Shown here piece by piece: positions 32,415 through 41,334 of a stretch of 64,000 nucleotides of DNA. The DNA is taken from contig NZ_FOUD01000001.1 of NCBI RefSeq assembly GCF_900114765.1, forward strand, positions 62,001-126,000, given 5' to 3'. The notes below the pieces were generated by a model. That model was not told where the DNA came from. It saw nothing but the letters and a program-made list of their open reading frames with translations, and made no database searches. Each line of letters opens with the position of its first letter. Positions within the stretch are counted from its first letter, which is position 1. Position numbers and translations under genes: made by a program. The DNA comes from Halopseudomonas pachastrellae (GTDB taxonomy: Bacteria; Pseudomonadota; Gammaproteobacteria; Pseudomonadales; Pseudomonadaceae).

Positions 32415-32773
32415 CTCCCGAGCAAATCGAACAGATCGCCGAGAAGTACCGGGACGCCAGCGTGCCGGAAGTCTTCACGGCAAAGCAGCTGACCATCCAC
32501 GAAGAGGATGCGGACGTGTTGGGTACGTTCCGCTTGGTCATGTCCAAGCCCGAGAAGGGCGTTGGTGGCCGGCTCCCGCGCTGGCCGGTCAGCATTCTGG
32601 TCACCCGGCCTGATGGTACGGACGAGGTGGTGAACACCGGGAAGGCCAATGCGCCATGGAACGTGATGCACGAGATTGTGGCCGAGAGCCTGAACATCAT
32701 GGCCCTGATCATCAACGAGCAGCGGGGCATGATGATCAAGGCCCGTAAGGCTTCGATGAAGGTGGTGCCATGA
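32411..32773 (+). CDS. Late phage protein, unknown function
   Basis: 120 residues. TPEQIEQIAEKYRDASVPE at the N-terminus and a C-terminal helix NVMHEIVAESLNIMALIINE. No family recognised. Coupled by ATGA to the gene before and to a short reading frame after it. Confidence 0.6.
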   Translation: MTPEQIEQIAEKYRDASVPEVFTAKQLTIHEEDADVLGTFRLVMSKPEKGVGGRLPRWPVSILVTRPDGTDEVVNTGKANAPWNVMHEIVAESLNIMALIINEQRGMMIKARKASMKVVP

Positions 32774-32826
32774 CTCAGAACATCTGGAAAGCCCTGATGG
32801 AAAGGGGGCGCGGCAGTGGCGACTGA
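32770..32826 (+). CDS. Possible 18-residue leader peptide before the small terminase
   Basis: ATG overlaps the previous stop (ATGA) and the frame ends 11 bases inside the small-terminase gene, which starts at GTG 32816. It may only serve translational coupling. Low confidence as a product. Confidence 0.3.
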   Translation: MTQNIWKALMERGRGSGD

Positions 32827-33391
32827 ACCTGACTGGGAGCAGATCAAGAAGGAGTACCGTGCCGGACAGCTATCGAATGTGATGCTTGGCAAGAAGTTCG
32901 GCGTATCTGAGTCTGCAATCCGGAAGCGCGCCAAGAAGGAGGGGTGGCAAAAAGACCTGGCCTCGGATGTTCGGAAGCGGGTACGAGAAAAGCTGGTGCG
33001 AGACGAGGTGCGAGACCCCAACGCGAATGACGACGAAGTCGTTGATAGCGTTGCCGCAACCGGTGTTTCTGTAGTGCGAGCTCACCGAGCTGACATACGA
33101 GCGGCATCCCGCATGGCTGAAATGCTTATGGCGCAGTTGCTTGACGCTGCATCCAGGCGTGAAGAGCTCGAAGAGGCAATTCACGAAGAGACCAAGGACG
33201 ACGAATCTACTCGCCGGCGCACGAGTATGCTGAAGGCCGTGAGCCTGCCTACTCATGCCGGTGTAGTTAGAGACTTGTCCGCAGCCATGAAGAACCTGAT
33301 ACCGCTGGAGCGGCAGGCCTACAACCTGGACGAGACGAACGCCGAAGAGACTTATGAGGAGCGGTTGAAGCGGCTGATGTCCAAAGAATAA
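32816..33391 (+). CDS. terS: Terminase small subunit
   Basis: 191 residues from GTG at 32816, after AAGGGGG. The N-terminal HTH (IKKEYRAGQLSNVMLGKKFG, then VSESAIRKRAKKEGWQKD) is typical of phage small terminases, with a helical oligomerisation region and an acidic C-terminus (ETYEERLKRLMSKE). It recognises phage DNA for packaging. The large subunit lies 0.7 kb downstream, beyond an inverted moron gene. Confidence 0.8.
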   Translation: MATEPDWEQIKKEYRAGQLSNVMLGKKFGVSESAIRKRAKKEGWQKDLASDVRKRVREKLVRDEVRDPNANDDEVVDSVAATGVSVVRAHRADIRAASRMAEMLMAQLLDAASRREELEEAIHEETKDDESTRRRTSMLKAVSLPTHAGVVRDLSAAMKNLIPLERQAYNLDETNAEETYEERLKRLMSKE

Positions 33392-33393
33392 AA

Positions 33394-33942
33394 CTACGCC
33401 TTGCGCCAAGAGCTTGGCTGACTGCCATTGCCAAAGAATGTGTTGCCTGGGTGAATGTAGCCAGAGCCGTCTTCGACAATCCATGTGATTGCATGAGTGG
33501 CAGCAACCCGCTGCAGAATACTGAGCAGCACGGGGTCGCTGGGTATCGGGACGATAAAGCAGCCGGTACTGACACGGCCTTTTCGAGTCTCTCGTGATAC
33601 ATAATCAAAGCCTGAGAGCTCTTCCAGTAATTCCGGGTAGCCTCCCATTGGCTCGCCAGAGGATGCGTATCTCATGTCGCCCCAAAACAGCACCATCTTA
33701 TTTTGCAATGAAAGCTGTATGTTGAGCTGGTCATCGTTCGCTTGGGTCGAAACCCGCACTCTATACGGACCTTCGCCTACGTCTAGCTCCTGTCTATTTA
33801 GGGTGTAACCCATTTGCTCTGGTGTCATGGGCATATTTGAATGAAGGTTTGCGCCGGAACTCATTAAGCTGAACGCCAAAATTGTGCACTTACCTAACTC
33901 GCTGAGCCATTGAAGTAGCTCGTGCTTGGTTTCGAATTCCAT
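33394..33942 (-). CDS. Moron gene inserted between the terminase genes
   Basis: 182 residues on the minus strand, ending 3 bases from terS. The product is soluble, with LLQWLSELGKCTILAFSLMS at the start, a beta-rich middle and RVSTGCFIVPIPSDP. No family recognised. Opposite orientation between two normally adjacent packaging genes is the mark of a moron with its own promoter; a role in the lysogen is likely but unknown. Confidence 0.65.
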   Translation of the reverse strand: MEFETKHELLQWLSELGKCTILAFSLMSSGANLHSNMPMTPEQMGYTLNRQELDVGEGPYRVRVSTQANDDQLNIQLSLQNKMVLFWGDMRYASSGEPMGGYPELLEELSGFDYVSRETRKGRVSTGCFIVPIPSDPVLLSILQRVAATHAITWIVEDGSGYIHPGNTFFGNGSQPSSWRKA

Positions 33943-33988
33943 TACGTGCGCCTCCCATGTCTGCTCAGGTTTATAGCACAGCTCAGCC

Positions 33989-34013
33989 TTGCACCCCTAA
34001 TTCAGTCACATAG
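33989..34013 (+). promoter_or_regulatory. Late element copy 2, before the large terminase
   Basis: TTG at 33989-33991, 11 bases, then CAGTCACATAG at 34003-34013. Placed just past the moron gene, about 105 bases before terL, where a new promoter would be needed because the moron interrupts the operon. Confidence 0.6.
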
Positions 34014-34045
34014 CGTCATGCCCATCAATTCAGCGATGGGCCGCC

Positions 34046-34120
34046 ATGACGCACTTTCACCTTATCGATGACCAGCCACCGGCCAGCCCGGTGCTTTGGC
34101 GTGCGCGGGTGACAGCATGA
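34046..34120 (+). CDS. Possible 24-residue leader peptide before terL
   Basis: ATG at 34046 opens a 24-codon frame (THFHLIDDQPPASPVLWR within it) whose stop overlaps the terL ATG (ATGA). No strong ribosome binding site. It may be a coupling peptide. Confidence 0.3.
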   Translation: MTHFHLIDDQPPASPVLWRARVTA

Positions 34121-35658
34121 GCACAGCTGATCAGATGCTGGCGCAGGTGCTGAGCGACGACGAGCTTTACTGCCGCATTAACCTCAAGATCCGCACGAAG
34201 TCGGGCGCTATCGTCGCCTTCGAGTGGAACGACACGCAGCGCATCCTGCACACAGCTCTGGAGCGGCAGAAGGCCGAGAAGGGGTGGGTGCGCGCCCTGG
34301 TACTGAAAGGCCGACAGCAGGGGTGTTCTACCTACGTTGCGGCGCGCTTCTACAAACGAGTGACCACCAGCTTCGGCATACGTTGCCAGATCATCACGCA
34401 CATGGACGCGGCCACGCAGAACCTGTTTGGCATGGTGAAGACGTACCACGAGCTGGGGGACGCGACGCTCAAGCCCAAGTCTAAGAACGACAGCGCCACC
34501 AGTCTCGCGTTCGGCGGCCTTCGCAGCGACTACCGGGTGGCCACCGCAGGGTCGAAGAACGCCGGCCGGTCCGACACCGTTCAGCTGTTCCATGGGTCAG
34601 AGGTCGCATTCTGGCCGAACGCTGAGAAGATCATGGCCGGCCTTGGGCAGACGCTACCGCTGGAGCTGGGTACCGAGGCGATCATGGAGACGACCGCCAA
34701 CGGGCTCGGCAACAAGTTCCATTCGATGTGGGTGATGGCGGTGGCCGGCAAGTCCGACTACATGTCGGTGTTCATCCCGTGGTTCATCGAGAAAGGCTAT
34801 CGCCGCGAGGTTCCTGCCGACTTCGAGCTGAGTGACGAGGACATCGAGTACATGGAGGCCTTTGACCTCGACATGGAACAGATGGCCTGGCGGCAGGCGA
34901 AGATCGACACCGACTTTACCGGCGACGTGGACTGGTTCAACCAAGAGTACCCAGCCACGCCCGATATGGCGTTCCTCAAGGTCGGCCACAAGGCGCTGAT
35001 CAACACCCTCAAGGTCCAGAAAGCCCGCAAGAAGAACCAAGCGCACATGCGCCGCATCGGCGCGCACGTTGTCGGGCTCGACCCTGCGCGCGGCGGCGAC
35101 ACCTCGACGTTCATTCACCGCCAGGGCCGTGTTGCATGGGGAATCGAGCGCATCGACATCCGCGACACCATGGCGGTCGCTGGCCACGCTGCTCGGATGC
35201 TGGAGGACGACCAGACCATTCGCATGATGTTCATCGACATCGGTGGCATCGGTGCCGGCATCTACGACCGCCTTGTCGAGTTGGGCTATGGCGAGCGGGT
35301 GACCGCGGTGAACTTTGGCGCAAGAGCCAACGACGACCGCAAGTATTTCAACAAGCGCGCGGAGATGTGGGGCGAGATGGCCGAGTGGGTCGAGGATGAC
35401 ATCACTCCGAGCATTCCAGATGACGACCAGCTGCACGGCGACCTCACGTCCGCCAGCCGTGACAAGTACAGCTCCAACGGCCAGTTGAAGCTGATCGAGA
35501 AGGAAAAGATCAAGAAAGAGCTTGGGCGCTCACCAGACGACGGCGACGCCTTGGCCCTGACCTTTGCCGAGCCTGTGGCCGCAGACGACGTACACACCGA
35601 GAGCTGGCGCGAGAAGCTGCTGCGCAGCCGGCGCCGCAAATCAGCCATGAGTGCCTGA
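34117..35658 (+). CDS. terL: Terminase large subunit
   Basis: 513 residues from ATG at 34117. N-terminal ATPase with a Walker A-like KGRQQGCST (about 64-72) and AATQNLFGMVKTYHE; C-terminal RNase H-like nuclease with the first acidic motif VVGLDPARGGDTSTF (Asp near 322), MMFIDIGGIGAGIYDRL (about 372) and DGDALALTFAEP (about 480). It cuts and pumps phage DNA into the prohead. Directly followed by the portal gene. Confidence 0.93.
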   Translation: MSTADQMLAQVLSDDELYCRINLKIRTKSGAIVAFEWNDTQRILHTALERQKAEKGWVRALVLKGRQQGCSTYVAARFYKRVTTSFGIRCQIITHMDAATQNLFGMVKTYHELGDATLKPKSKNDSATSLAFGGLRSDYRVATAGSKNAGRSDTVQLFHGSEVAFWPNAEKIMAGLGQTLPLELGTEAIMETTANGLGNKFHSMWVMAVAGKSDYMSVFIPWFIEKGYRREVPADFELSDEDIEYMEAFDLDMEQMAWRQAKIDTDFTGDVDWFNQEYPATPDMAFLKVGHKALINTLKVQKARKKNQAHMRRIGAHVVGLDPARGGDTSTFIHRQGRVAWGIERIDIRDTMAVAGHAARMLEDDQTIRMMFIDIGGIGAGIYDRLVELGYGERVTAVNFGARANDDRKYFNKRAEMWGEMAEWVEDDITPSIPDDDQLHGDLTSASRDKYSSNGQLKLIEKEKIKKELGRSPDDGDALALTFAEPVAADDVHTESWREKLLRSRRRKSAMSA

Positions 35659-35659
35659 C

Positions 35660-37813
35660 ATGACAGACGAAACCGACAAGACCGAGAGCATGGAGAGGGA
35701 CGAGCGAGCGGTTGCACGTCGCAACTGGCACCGCTACGAGTACGGCCGAGAGCGGGGGCACCGTGAGTTCTGCAAGATTGCCCGAGTGAATGAGGGTATG
35801 TACCTCGGCGGCGGCCTTCAGTGGAGCGAAGAAGACCGCCAGGCACTTCTCGAAGCGGGCAAGCCGTGCTTCGAGTTCAACCAGATTCTGCCGAAGGTGA
35901 ACGCGGCTCTGGGCTACCAGATCGCCAATCGCATGGACATCGCATTCAAGCCGCGCAACGGCCAGGCCACTGATGACGTGGCTGGCACTCTGTCGAAGGT
36001 AGCGATGCAGGTGGGTGACAACGTGGATCTGCACTGGAAGGAAACGCAGGTCTACGCCGACGGGCTGATCCAGCAGCGCGGGTACTTTGAAATCAAGGTC
36101 GATTACGAAGACTCATTGCTGGGCGAGATTAGCGTTGAAGCGCTGGACCCGATGGACGTTATCCCGGACCCAGATGCCAAGAGCTACGACCCGGACAGCT
36201 GGTCTGATGTCGTTGTCCTGCGCTGGATGACCTACGACGAAATCGAGGCCAACTATGGCGAGGAAGCCCGCGCCAAGCTGGAAGTAGAGGCACCTGACGA
36301 AGAGGACTTCGGCGACGACTTCGATGACGAGGAGCGAAACCGCTTTGGCGACAGCACCAATATCGGGGTAGACCGCCTGGGCGAGATGACCGTCGGGGAT
36401 GGCTGCAAGCGCGTTCGCGTGGTCGACCGTCAGTATTGGCGCATGGAGCGGGCAGAGTGCATTGTCACTGACACTGGTGACATCCGCCCGGTCGAGGGCA
36501 TGCCAGAGCAACGCATTGCCGACATCATCGCTGCTGGTGGCTTTCGTACCAAGCGCCGCATCCGCCGTGTGCGCTGGACTGTGTCCACGATGAATCACAT
36601 CCTGCATGACGACTGGTCACCCTTCAACCACTTCACGATCGTGCCGTTCTTCCCGTTCTTCCGGCGCGGACTTACCCGGGGCCTGGTGGATAACGCGGTT
36701 GGCCCGCAGCAGATGCTGAACAAGTCGCTCAGCCAGTACCTGCACACCATCAACACTACGGCCAACTCCGGGTGGATCACCTGGGCAGGCACCATCAACA
36801 ACATGCGACCTGACGAGCTGGAAGAGCGCGGCGCGGAGAGCGGCCTTCACATCGAGATGAAGGCCAAGACGCCGCAAGAGCAGATGCCGCGCAAGATCCA
36901 GCCGAACCAGATCCCGCAGGGGCTCGACCGCATTGTCGATCGCAGCGCAATGCTGCTGGAGCAGGCTACCGGCATCAACGAGGCGATGATGGGGCAGCGC
37001 GGCCCGGAAACGTCCGGCATTGCCATCCAGTCCCGCCAGTTTGCAGCGCAGCAGCAGCTGTCCGTCCCGCTCGACAACTTGGCACGCACCCGGCACCTGC
37101 TGGCCGGCCGCATGCTGGAAATCATCCAGTCGTTCTACGACGAGCCACGCATTCTGCGTATCACCGAGACAGATGACCGTGGCCGACCCATCACGCAGTC
37201 GCTACCGGTCAACATGCCGTTTGAGGACGGCAGCGGCATATTCAACAACCTGACGCTGGGTGAGTACGACGTGGTGGTCACCGAGCAGCCGATGCAGATC
37301 ACCTTCGAGAACAGCCAGTTTGTCCAAGTCATGGAGATGATGGAGAAGGGCGCACCGATCCCCTGGCCGTTCGTGCTGCGCTACTCCAACTTGGCGCACA
37401 AGCAGGAAATGATCGACGCCATGGAGCGCCAGGCTCAGGAGAAGCCGGACCCACTGCTGGAAGCGAAGGTAATGCTGCTGCGCGCGCAGACCCTGACCGA
37501 AGCCTCGAAGAAGGACAAGACCGCGAGCGAAGCCGTCAACAAAGCCGTCGAGGCGCTATACAGCGCAATGCAGGCGGCCGGGGTAGTCGCGCAGAACCCC
37601 GCAGTCGCGCCACTGGCTGACGAGATGCTTGCCTCTGCTGGCTTCGAGGACAAGAACGGCGCACCAGTCGTTGATAGCTATGGGGCTACCGCTGAGTTCG
37701 CCCCTGCAGCCGGATCAGTACCCACCAATACCGACCCGCTCACGCCCGCTAACCCTGCCGTCGGCGTGACTCGGGGTATCCGCACACCTGAAACAGACGG
37801 AGCCATGCAATGA
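35660..37813 (+). CDS. Portal protein, P22-like
   Basis: 717 residues from ATG at 35660, one base after the terL stop; a GTG at 35651 would add three residues. Blocks such as PCFEFNQILPKVNAALGYQIANR, shortened here to its central NQILPKVNAALGYQ, plus DWSPFNHFTIVPFFPFFRRG and GINEAMMGQRGPETSGIAIQ are characteristic of the large P22/podovirus-type portals. It forms the dodecameric ring at the unique capsid vertex. The C-terminal 100 residues are polar and probably disordered. Confidence 0.9.
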   Translation: MTDETDKTESMERDERAVARRNWHRYEYGRERGHREFCKIARVNEGMYLGGGLQWSEEDRQALLEAGKPCFEFNQILPKVNAALGYQIANRMDIAFKPRNGQATDDVAGTLSKVAMQVGDNVDLHWKETQVYADGLIQQRGYFEIKVDYEDSLLGEISVEALDPMDVIPDPDAKSYDPDSWSDVVVLRWMTYDEIEANYGEEARAKLEVEAPDEEDFGDDFDDEERNRFGDSTNIGVDRLGEMTVGDGCKRVRVVDRQYWRMERAECIVTDTGDIRPVEGMPEQRIADIIAAGGFRTKRRIRRVRWTVSTMNHILHDDWSPFNHFTIVPFFPFFRRGLTRGLVDNAVGPQQMLNKSLSQYLHTINTTANSGWITWAGTINNMRPDELEERGAESGLHIEMKAKTPQEQMPRKIQPNQIPQGLDRIVDRSAMLLEQATGINEAMMGQRGPETSGIAIQSRQFAAQQQLSVPLDNLARTRHLLAGRMLEIIQSFYDEPRILRITETDDRGRPITQSLPVNMPFEDGSGIFNNLTLGEYDVVVTEQPMQITFENSQFVQVMEMMEKGAPIPWPFVLRYSNLAHKQEMIDAMERQAQEKPDPLLEAKVMLLRAQTLTEASKKDKTASEAVNKAVEALYSAMQAAGVVAQNPAVAPLADEMLASAGFEDKNGAPVVDSYGATAEFAPAAGSVPTNTDPLTPANPAVGVTRGIRTPETDGAMQ

Positions 37814-37989
37814 GCGCAAACAAGGTGAAGGCCGCAGCACTGAAGGAAGAAGACGAGTGGCGCGCACAGGACGATCTGCGCACGTTGCTGGAGGCCAAGA
37901 AGATCCAGAAGGACGCCAAGCGTATGGCGAAGGTCCGCGCACTGGCGAAGCAAAAGATGGCCGACATGCAGGCCTTGACCAAGCAGTAA
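37810..37989 (+). CDS. Small basic coiled-coil late protein (59 aa)
   Basis: ATG at 37810 overlaps the portal stop (ATGA). The 59-residue product is entirely helical and lysine-rich (RTLLEAKKIQKDAKRMAKVR). It sits between portal and scaffold, where short accessory assembly genes are common. Function unknown. Confidence 0.65.
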   Translation: MSANKVKAAALKEEDEWRAQDDLRTLLEAKKIQKDAKRMAKVRALAKQKMADMQALTKQ

Positions 37990-38012
37990 ATCACAACCGA
38001 GGGGGCAGACCC

Positions 38013-39080
38013 ATGAGCAAGAAAACCCAAGAGATGATCGCTGAAGAGCTGGAAACCCTGCTGCTGGATGCATTAGACATCGAGGAGGAGGAAGAGGAGG
38101 AGGAAGAACTTGACGATGACGACGAGTTCGACCCGGAAGAGGACGAAGATCGGGGCGACGAAGTAGACCCTGACCTGCCTGACGACGATGACGATCTGCC
38201 CGGTGAAGACGCCGACGGTGACGCCGACGCTGATGCTGATGCGGATGACTTCGACGCTGACGACTTGGCCGATCTGGCTGGCGAGGGTGGTGACAGGAAG
38301 CCGTCCATGATCCCGCATGCCCGGTTCAACGAGGTCAACGAAGCGCTGAAGAAGGAGCGGGCAGAGCGCCTGCAGCTTGAGGAAGAGCTGGCTCGCACCA
38401 GGGGCCGTGTTCCGAAGGATGCTGACGCCCAACAGGACAAGGACGAGGAACAGCCGCCGGCGTTCGACTTCAAGGCCAAGCGCAAGGAGCTGCGTGACGC
38501 CTTGTACGAGGGCAACGAAGAGCGGGCCGAGCAGTTGGAAGACGAGATTGAAGCGGCCAAAGCTGCCGAGTTTGAGCGCCGCGCAGAGGCGAAGGCTCAG
38601 CAGCTGTTCGAATCTCGCCAGGCGGCGGATGAAGCGAAGCGCATCCAGACTGAGGTGCAAGCTGCGGCAACTGCAGCAATGACCAAATACCCGCTGCTGA
38701 ACCCGGAGGTCGAAGGCCATGATCCGGAACTGCTGGAGGAGGTCGTCGCACTGCGCAACTTCTACATCCATCAGAAAGGCATGAGCCCCGGCGAGGCGAT
38801 CACCAAGGCAGCGGACAAGGTGGCCGGTCGTGGCACCGCTTCCAAGGACGATGCAGGCGATAGCGATGCCAAGCCGGCCGGCAAGAAGCTGAAGCCCGAT
38901 GCCAAGCCGACGACCGAGCAGCTACGCCGCAATGACGAGCGCTCCCGGAAGATCCCGCCGCGCGATGGCGGCCTGGGTGAGCGTGCCTCTGACATCGATT
39001 GGGAGAACCTGACCGAAGAAGAGTTCGAGAACCTGCCGGAGTCCGTCAAGCGCAAGGAGCGAGGCGATTTTGTTTCTTGA
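38013..39080 (+). CDS. Acidic scaffolding-type protein
   Basis: 355 residues from ATG at 38013, after GAGGGGG. Residues 20-95 are an extreme Asp/Glu tract (ELDDDDEFDPEEDEDRGDE, then DADGDADADADADDFDADD). The middle is a coiled coil (NEALKKERAERLQLEEELAR) and the C-terminus is basic then mixed (ENLTEEEFENLPESVKRKER). Position between portal and capsid genes, low complexity and helicity fit an internal scaffold that is removed before packaging. Confidence 0.8.
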   Translation: MSKKTQEMIAEELETLLLDALDIEEEEEEEEELDDDDEFDPEEDEDRGDEVDPDLPDDDDDLPGEDADGDADADADADDFDADDLADLAGEGGDRKPSMIPHARFNEVNEALKKERAERLQLEEELARTRGRVPKDADAQQDKDEEQPPAFDFKAKRKELRDALYEGNEERAEQLEDEIEAAKAAEFERRAEAKAQQLFESRQAADEAKRIQTEVQAAATAAMTKYPLLNPEVEGHDPELLEEVVALRNFYIHQKGMSPGEAITKAADKVAGRGTASKDDAGDSDAKPAGKKLKPDAKPTTEQLRRNDERSRKIPPRDGGLGERASDIDWENLTEEEFENLPESVKRKERGDFVS

Positions 39081-39101
39081 CACCGCGTTTCAGTCACATC
39101 A
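39077..39101 (+). promoter_or_regulatory. Late element copy 3, before the capsid gene
   Basis: TTG at 39077-39079 (overlapping the scaffold stop), 11 bases, then CAGTCACATCA at 39091-39101. This copy differs from the others only in the last two bases. It lies 217 bases before the major capsid gene. Confidence 0.55.
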
Positions 39102-39317
39102 ACTGCAACCTGTCGGCGGCGCGTAGCTGCCGCGCCTGGGTGGCCTTCGGGCCACCTGCTTAACCACCGCACCGCATGGTGCTCGCTCGCTGAGTCACAG
39201 CGTTCCTCGCCGCGCAGGGCGTAAAGCTGCAGCGTCCCGGACACGCAATAACGTCCGTATTCGCTCGGGTGGCGACACATCCCACGCATCGAAATTAACT
39301 GACGAAGGAGAACAGCA
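39102..39317 (+). other. Untranslated leader of the major capsid gene
   Basis: No gene is supported here. It contains a perfect GGTGGCC-TTCG-GGCCACC hairpin (39139-39156) with a UUCG tetraloop and no T-run, and ends with a strong ribosome binding site (GAAGGAGAA) before the capsid ATG. The hairpin may stabilise the capsid mRNA 5-prime end or mark an RNA-processing point. Confidence 0.5.
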
Positions 39318-40424
39318 ATGGCTGTTACCAACTTTGCACGGCTGACGCCGAAGCAGAAGATCGTCTGGTCGCGTGACGTATGGCAAGCCGCCCGCGACGG
39401 GATGTTCATCAAGAAATTCCTGGGCAAAGGCGACGGCGCCATGATCCAGCGCATCACCGAACTCACCAAAACTGAGAAGGGTGAGCAGGTCATCATGCAC
39501 CTTGTTGCTGATCTCGTGGAGGACGGCGTCGTAGGCGACGACCAGCGGGAGGGCAACGAGGAAGAGATGATGTCCTATGCGCAGGTCATCAACATCGACC
39601 TGATCAGCCACCAGGTTAAATCCAAGGGCAAGATGGCCGAGCAGAAGACTGTTATCAGCTTCCGCGAAATGGCCAAAAGCCGTCTGTCCTACTGGCTCAG
39701 CAATCGCTGTGACCAGCTGGCGATGCTTACTCTGTCGGGTGTGTCCTACGCTTATCACAACGATGGCCGCCCCCGTACCGGTTCGCCGTTCCCGAACTTG
39801 TCTTTTGCCGCCGACGTGTCTGCCCCCTCGTCCAAGCGTCATCGTTCGTGGAACGGCTCCTCTCTGATCCCTGGTGACACCACTGCGATCACTGTGGCCT
39901 TCGTGGCCAACTACAAGATGATCGTGGACATCGTCGCTTACGCGAAGACCCACTACATCAAGCCGCTGATGGCGGGCGGCAAAGAGTACTACGTCATCCT
40001 GCTGCAGCCGGGGACTTTGGCTCAGCTGAAGAAAGACCCCGACTACCAGCGTGCAGTCGTAGCTCTGGCACAGAAGGATGGCGCAAAAAGCCCGTGGTTC
40101 ACCGGCGGTACCGTCACCATCGACGGCGCTGTCATTCACGAGCACCGCCTGGTGTTCAACACTGCTGGCGCTGCTGATGGCGAGAAGTGGGGCGCTGCTG
40201 GCGACGTTAATGGCACCCGCACTCTGCTGTGTGGCGCGCAGGCGCTGGGCATGGCTGACCTGGGCACGCCCGAGTGGGTCGAGAAAAAATTCGACTACGA
40301 CAGCAAACCGGGTATCTCGATCGACAAGATGCTGGGCTTCCTCAAGCCCAAGTTTTACAGCATCTATGATCGTTCGGTTGAGGACTTCGGCGTGCTGGCT
40401 ATCGACCACTACCTGGGCTTCTAG
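39318..40424 (+). CDS. Major capsid protein, N4-gp56 family
   Basis: 368 residues. The N-terminus TPKQKIVWSRDVWQAARDG, followed by MIQRITELTKTEKGEQVIMH and LISHQVKSKGKMAEQ, is characteristic of the N4-gp56 family of HK97-fold capsid proteins. It assembles the icosahedral shell with the upstream scaffold. The long leader, strong ribosome binding site and own late element agree with high expression. Confidence 0.93.
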   Translation: MAVTNFARLTPKQKIVWSRDVWQAARDGMFIKKFLGKGDGAMIQRITELTKTEKGEQVIMHLVADLVEDGVVGDDQREGNEEEMMSYAQVINIDLISHQVKSKGKMAEQKTVISFREMAKSRLSYWLSNRCDQLAMLTLSGVSYAYHNDGRPRTGSPFPNLSFAADVSAPSSKRHRSWNGSSLIPGDTTAITVAFVANYKMIVDIVAYAKTHYIKPLMAGGKEYYVILLQPGTLAQLKKDPDYQRAVVALAQKDGAKSPWFTGGTVTIDGAVIHEHRLVFNTAGAADGEKWGAAGDVNGTRTLLCGAQALGMADLGTPEWVEKKFDYDSKPGISIDKMLGFLKPKFYSIYDRSVEDFGVLAIDHYLGF

Positions 40425-40450
40425 AGCCGGGTACCACAGGAGATACCAAC

Positions 40451-40846
40451 ATGATCCAGAAGAACTACAACCGCCAGGGTCTGGCCATGGCCCACATCGC
40501 TATTGCGCTGTCTGCTTTCAGCGACGGTGCCGTGCAAGCAGCTATTGAGCTGCCGGCCGGCGCCATCGTCGTTGGTGGTAGCGCCTTGGTGACCACCGCG
40601 TTCGATGCTGAGACGACCGCCACGCTGAAGGTTGGCGATGCTGACGACGACGACCGCTACAGCGGCACCCCGTTGGATGTCAGTGCCGCGGGCAGTAAGC
40701 CTCTGGTGCCGACTGGTTACGTCATGCCCGAGAAGGGCGATGTAATCGTCACCTACGCGAGTACCGGCGCAGCCGCCACGGAAGGCGAACTGCTGTTGGT
40801 GATCGAGTACATCGAGGCCAACAAGTCCGAGTGGACGCAGGGCTGA
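40451..40846 (+). CDS. Small head protein (decoration-like)
   Basis: 131 residues, beta-rich, preceded by ACAGGAG. AIELPAGAIVVGGSALVTTA and GDVIVTYASTGAAATEGELL suggest a jelly-roll-like or head-decoration fold. Position just after the capsid gene supports a capsid-surface role; no family recognised with certainty. Confidence 0.65.
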   Translation: MIQKNYNRQGLAMAHIAIALSAFSDGAVQAAIELPAGAIVVGGSALVTTAFDAETTATLKVGDADDDDRYSGTPLDVSAAGSKPLVPTGYVMPEKGDVIVTYASTGAAATEGELLLVIEYIEANKSEWTQG

Positions 40847-40905
40847 TCTGGTAGGGGGCCGGCTGGTGCTGGTCCCTTCCTTTTCCCAACACAGGGGCAT
40901 TCATC

Positions 40906-41334
40906 ATGAGTAACACCAACGCACCGCGCTTTTTGCCTGCTCGTGGAGACGAGGCAGAGGGCACCCATATTGCACTGACCAGCGGCCACGCCTGCCGAGT
41001 CCACGCCGTCTCGCCGGTCGATGGTGAGCGTGGCACCTGCATTCCTGATCGCTTCCGCCGTGAAGCGGTCGCGCTGGGCTGCGGCATCGTGGGTATCGAC
41101 GAGAATAAGACTTCCGACCAAGGGAAGAAGACGACCAAGCAGTCTCTTATCGTCGACGCAATCCGCACCGTGGTTGAGAAGGACGACAAGGAGCAGCTGC
41201 AGGGTGATGACCGCCCAAAGGTTGAGGTCCTGTCCGAAATCGTCGGTTTCAACGTCACCACTACCCAGTTCAACAAGGCTTGGGGTGAGTTCGTTAACGA
41301 GCTGGAAAACGACGACGGCCCGGAAGAAGCCTGA
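40906..41334 (+). CDS. Head completion-type protein, unknown
   Basis: 142 residues. The N-terminal half has SGHACRVHAVSPVDGERGTC, the C-terminal half KVEVLSEIVGFNVTTTQFNK and an acidic tail (NELENDDGPEEA). Its stop overlaps the next ATG by one base. The location between capsid and head-tail adaptor genes suggests a virion structural role. Confidence 0.6.
   Translation: MSNTNAPRFLPARGDEAEGTHIALTSGHACRVHAVSPVDGERGTCIPDRFRREAVALGCGIVGIDENKTSDQGKKTTKQSLIVDAIRTVVEKDDKEQLQGDDRPKVEVLSEIVGFNVTTTQFNKAWGEFVNELENDDGPEEA

Noticed and set aside
34654-35436. 260-codon minus-strand frame inside terL
   Set aside because: Antisense shadow created by GC-rich third positions of a well-supported terminase gene.
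37991-38560. Serine-rich minus-strand frame opposite the acidic scaffold region
   Set aside because: Produced by the complement of Asp/Glu codons; not a gene.
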